From a virus, in IMG/VR virus record IMGVR_UViG_3300036790_000824, positions 1 to 38,269 of that record: DNA of 38,269 nt; one strand, 5' to 3'. This document shows positions 36,244 to 38,269 of this stretch, piece by piece. Positions within the stretch are counted from its first letter, which is position 1; every line of letters begins with the position of its first letter. The notes beneath the pieces are model-generated. The model had not been told where the DNA came from. It did not search any database and saw only the letters and a list, made by a program, of their open reading frames with translations. Position numbers and translations under genes: made by a program.

Positions 36244-37844
36244 GCGACCGTCCGAACCTCTTTGACGTTGACCTTCATGGTTGGCACCGCCTGATAAGTT
36301 GCCTGTCCGACAACTCTCAGAAATCCCATCTCGGCAAGTTTCGCCAAGGGCAAATTCAACGGAGTGGGCCGTCCGGTTTGCGCCATCCAGCCACGCGCGC
36401 GAAATTCTTCGTTTAGATTGGCGATCTTCATGGGGCTATCGAAGAAGCCATCGGAAATCAATAAAGCAATCCGGCCTTGGCTGTCGTCGTCGTTCATCTC
36501 GATCACAAAGCGCCGCACGGTAACATTCAGTTCCGGCTTTTTCACGTCGAGATTGAGAACAACTTCTTGACCGTCCGCGATTGGAACAGCCTGCTTATCG
36601 GCCACGTAGGGCGGACGCGAAGAGGGAACTGTGCGGTTTTGCATGGCGGCGTCCTTCTCCAATTGCTCAATCCGCGCTTCCAGCCGCTGGATAGTAGCCA
36701 CATTGTCCCGGATGGTTTCCTGCGCTTCCTGCCATTCCTGTTTGTAGTCCACGTTTTTGTTCTCCTCGCGCCGCGATGGTTGCGGCTGAAATTTCGCAAC
36801 AGCTTCTCGCATGGTTGCTTCCGCGCGCGCCGCATTACGCGGAAAATCCACGGCAATGCCGTGTCCGATGGCCTCTTTCATCCAGCGCGGCAATACATAA
36901 ACTCGCTTGAGCGTTTCGCCGAAGCTCACAAAGAATTCTCCCCGCCGCAAGGTCATCACCTCATCCGCCGGAGGTTTCAACTTCTTCGGCACCGCCATCT
37001 GGGAAAGGGTGTGCTCCACTTCATTGGCCTCGCGCTGCACGCCGAGAATCCACACGCCCACCTGTTTCAGGATTCGCTTGTCCACGCCGCTGATGTCCTG
37101 CGAATCCAGCCACATGAAATTCTGCGCCGCCGCGCCTTTGCGGATCAGCGACTCGCCCGCCACTTTCACCGGAGTGTTGCGGCCCTGCGGTAAAAACTCC
37201 CACGCTTCCGGGATGACCGTGATGACATTGCGCCGCAAATAAACTTCTTCCATCGCGGAGGCAATGGCCAGTGATTGCATCTCGGCGGAGTACTCGCTTA
37301 AATCCATGACGTTCATGCCTGGCTGCAATTCGAGCCGCGTGCCGCGCTGCGACATATCGAGCTTCAACCGCCGCAACTCCGGCATCAGCAATTTGAAATA
37401 CTCACTCAGTTGTAAGTACATCCCGGCGGCGTATCCGGTGGCGGGCTTCGATTTCTTTCCGCCGCCATGCAAAGCGGTTTCCACGTTCGCCGCAACCTGT
37501 TCGAGAGATCGCGCGCCTTGGCAAACGCGAATGATCCACTGGCGTTCGTACTTCATGCGCTCCCGCATCATGGCTTCGAGAATGGATTCCACGAATTGCC
37601 AGTCGGCGCGGTCTTTGAAGTAGGGCGGAATTCTCCTGGCTTCGGCGAATGCGCTCTCCGCTTGCTTGGTGAGAAAGGCCAGCGCGGGACGCGGCGGATC
37701 GCCGGAGCGTGACAGCATGGCTTCGAGCGTCGTAGTTTTTCCGCTGGCCTGAGTCTGGCCGCAGACTACCGTGTGCGCGAAGGGAACATGCACCGCTTTC
37801 CCGGAACCAATTTCATAGCCCAACAAAATTTCGTGTGCGCTCAA
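36240..37844 (-). CDS. HerA-like ATPase with coiled coil and winged helix
   Basis: 534 aa from TTG 37844, which has AAAGGA at the proper distance. GTG 37865 is possible but sits at the foot of a hairpin. Positions here count from GTG. Walker A is G36-Q-T-Q-A-S-G-K43-T-T, one residue longer than the canonical loop. The Walker B strand V-I-T-V-I-P-E220-A-W has Pro in place of Asp. D-S-Q-D-I-S-G (254-260) is the sensor region of the HerA/FtsK class. A coiled coil (375-408) and a C-terminal winged helix (455-525; I-A-L-L-I-S-D-G-F-F) follow. Related proteins exist in environmental viruses. It may translocate DNA or protein; the step is unknown. Confidence 0.75.
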   Translation of the reverse strand: MSAHEILLGYEIGSGKAVHVPFAHTVVCGQTQASGKTTTLEAMLSRSGDPPRPALAFLTKQAESAFAEARRIPPYFKDRADWQFVESILEAMMRERMKYERQWIIRVCQGARSLEQVAANVETALHGGGKKSKPATGYAAGMYLQLSEYFKLLMPELRRLKLDMSQRGTRLELQPGMNVMDLSEYSAEMQSLAIASAMEEVYLRRNVITVIPEAWEFLPQGRNTPVKVAGESLIRKGAAAQNFMWLDSQDISGVDKRILKQVGVWILGVQREANEVEHTLSQMAVPKKLKPPADEVMTLRRGEFFVSFGETLKRVYVLPRWMKEAIGHGIAVDFPRNAARAEATMREAVAKFQPQPSRREENKNVDYKQEWQEAQETIRDNVATIQRLEARIEQLEKDAAMQNRTVPSSRPPYVADKQAVPIADGQEVVLNLDVKKPELNVTVRRFVIEMNDDDSQGRIALLISDGFFDSPMKIANLNEEFRARGWMAQTGRPTPLNLPLAKLAEMGFLRVVGQATYQAVPTMKVNVKEVRTVA

Positions 37845-37866
37845 AAGTTTTCCTTTCCGAACCACA

Positions 37867-37895
37867 GGGCCAGAGTTTCCCCGAAACTCCGGCCC
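37867..37895. promoter_or_regulatory. Stable hairpin upstream of the ATPase gene
   Basis: GGGCC-A-GAGTTT pairs with AAACTC-C-GGCCC around a CCCCG loop, with one A-C mismatch. It lies in the 62-bp gap between the OB-fold-like gene and the ATPase start. No T-run follows on the minus strand, so it looks more like an attenuator or mRNA-stabilising structure than a terminator. Confidence 0.6.
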
Positions 37896-37906
37896 TCTCT
37901 TGCTGG

Positions 37907-38269
37907 CTACAACGCCTCGAAACCTGGCTCCCGTTCCTTGCTGGCCTTCACTTCAAACACCCGCATTGGACTTTGGCCTTCTTTCTGAAAACTCGAATCA
38001 TCGGTGGCATAACGAATTTCCAGCCAATGCCCGATGTGGCCGGGATTTATTTTCTTGTTGAGATCGGCAGTGCCCAGGCAAGTCATACGCTGCCGATTTT
38101 CCCCTTCCAGCATGTACTCGATAGCATCTTTCCCCTTAATTACCGTAGGTTCAATGCGGATCAGAACGCCAGCAAGTACCTGGCCTTGTTTCGTGAATTG
38201 GAATTGTTCCGGCGCTTTTACTTCCTGCATCTCACGCCGACGTCCGATTGATTGTGGTGCTGTAGCCAT
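37907..38269 (-). CDS. OB-fold-like protein, possibly ssDNA-binding
   Basis: 120 aa starting at the ATG at the window's last base. After a basic, polar N-terminus (I-G-R-R-R-E), beta strands G-Q-V-L-A-G-V-L-I-R-I-E-P, a Y-M-L-E-G-E strand, R-M-T-C-L-G-T-A-D-L and W-L-E-I-R-Y suggest a five-strand barrel. Similar early phage proteins have been proposed to bind single-stranded DNA; here this is only a fold-level guess. If the genome is circular, its ATG follows the Acb2-like stop with no gap. A stable hairpin separates it from the ATPase. Confidence 0.55.
   Translation of the reverse strand: MATAPQSIGRRREMQEVKAPEQFQFTKQGQVLAGVLIRIEPTVIKGKDAIEYMLEGENRQRMTCLGTADLNKKINPGHIGHWLEIRYATDDSSFQKEGQSPMRVFEVKASKEREPGFEAL

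Noticed and set aside
1-38269. CRISPR array, insertion sequence or direct terminal repeats
   Set aside because: No regularly spaced repeats, no transposase, and the first and last bases do not repeat each other.

Overview
This window looks like the complete or nearly complete genome of a tailed bacteriophage of the P22-like podovirus type. No bacterial housekeeping gene is visible. The P22 morphogenesis order can be read on the minus strand from about 26.9 kb down to 5.7 kb: small terminase, large terminase, portal, scaffold, coat, a gp4-like head-completion protein, gp10-like tail hub, gp7-like DNA transfer protein and two further ejection proteins, with accessory genes interspersed. The window starts on the stop codon of one minus-strand gene and ends on the start codon of another. 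Joined end to end, these would be neighbours, so a circularly permuted (headful) genome opened at a gene boundary is plausible but unproven. The host is probably a Gram-negative soil bacterium. Five Sec signal peptides all end in A followed by Q, and the secreted tail-protein style resembles Acidobacteriota, but this is only an inference.

Layout. (1) 1-950: an Acb2/Tad1-like anti-CBASS protein (minus), a palindrome-rich intergenic region and a plus-strand zinc protein. (2) 947-2329: lysis cassette with a GH73-type endolysin and three small membrane or amphipathic proteins, one of 57 aa. (3) 2326-5368: three secreted tail/fibre proteins. (4) 5371-12221: a cyclic-phosphate-processing receiver protein (plus), ejection proteins, a GNAT acetyltransferase and fibre-like proteins. 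(5) 12237-21941: head and tail-hub genes, interrupted by three short plus-strand genes. (6) 21956-26863: tRNA-Ser(GCU), small accessory genes and the terminases. (7) 26894-29264: a short tyrosine recombinase, a terminator hairpin, small zinc proteins, a secreted HNH protein and another secreted protein. (8) 29265-29425: divergent promoter region. (9) 29426-32725: plus-strand early operon with an ERF annealing protein, a YqaJ-type exonuclease, zinc-finger and HNH proteins. (10) 38269-32722: minus-strand early operon starting with an OB-fold-like protein and a HerA-like ATPase, followed by 15 very small genes nearly all joined by 4-nt stop/start overlaps.

How it works together. Early genes probably leave from the 29.3 kb divergent promoters and, if the genome is circular, from the 0.35-0.57 kb region. 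They supply recombination (ERF plus YqaJ), anti-defence (Acb2) and many small, mostly zinc-binding, host-interaction candidates. No DNA polymerase, primase, helicase or recognisable repressor is encoded, so replication must lean on the host. Late genes build a P22-like particle whose ejection proteins carry KTSC and ParB-like domains.

The most unusual aspects are: predicted Sec or Tat export signals on tail/fibre and other phage proteins; counter-oriented cargo genes wedged into the late operon with start codons as little as 2 bp from their neighbours; the Acb2 homologue; a Gln replacing the expected catalytic Glu of the exonuclease; and a long run of overlapping mini-genes behind an atypical HerA-like ATPase.
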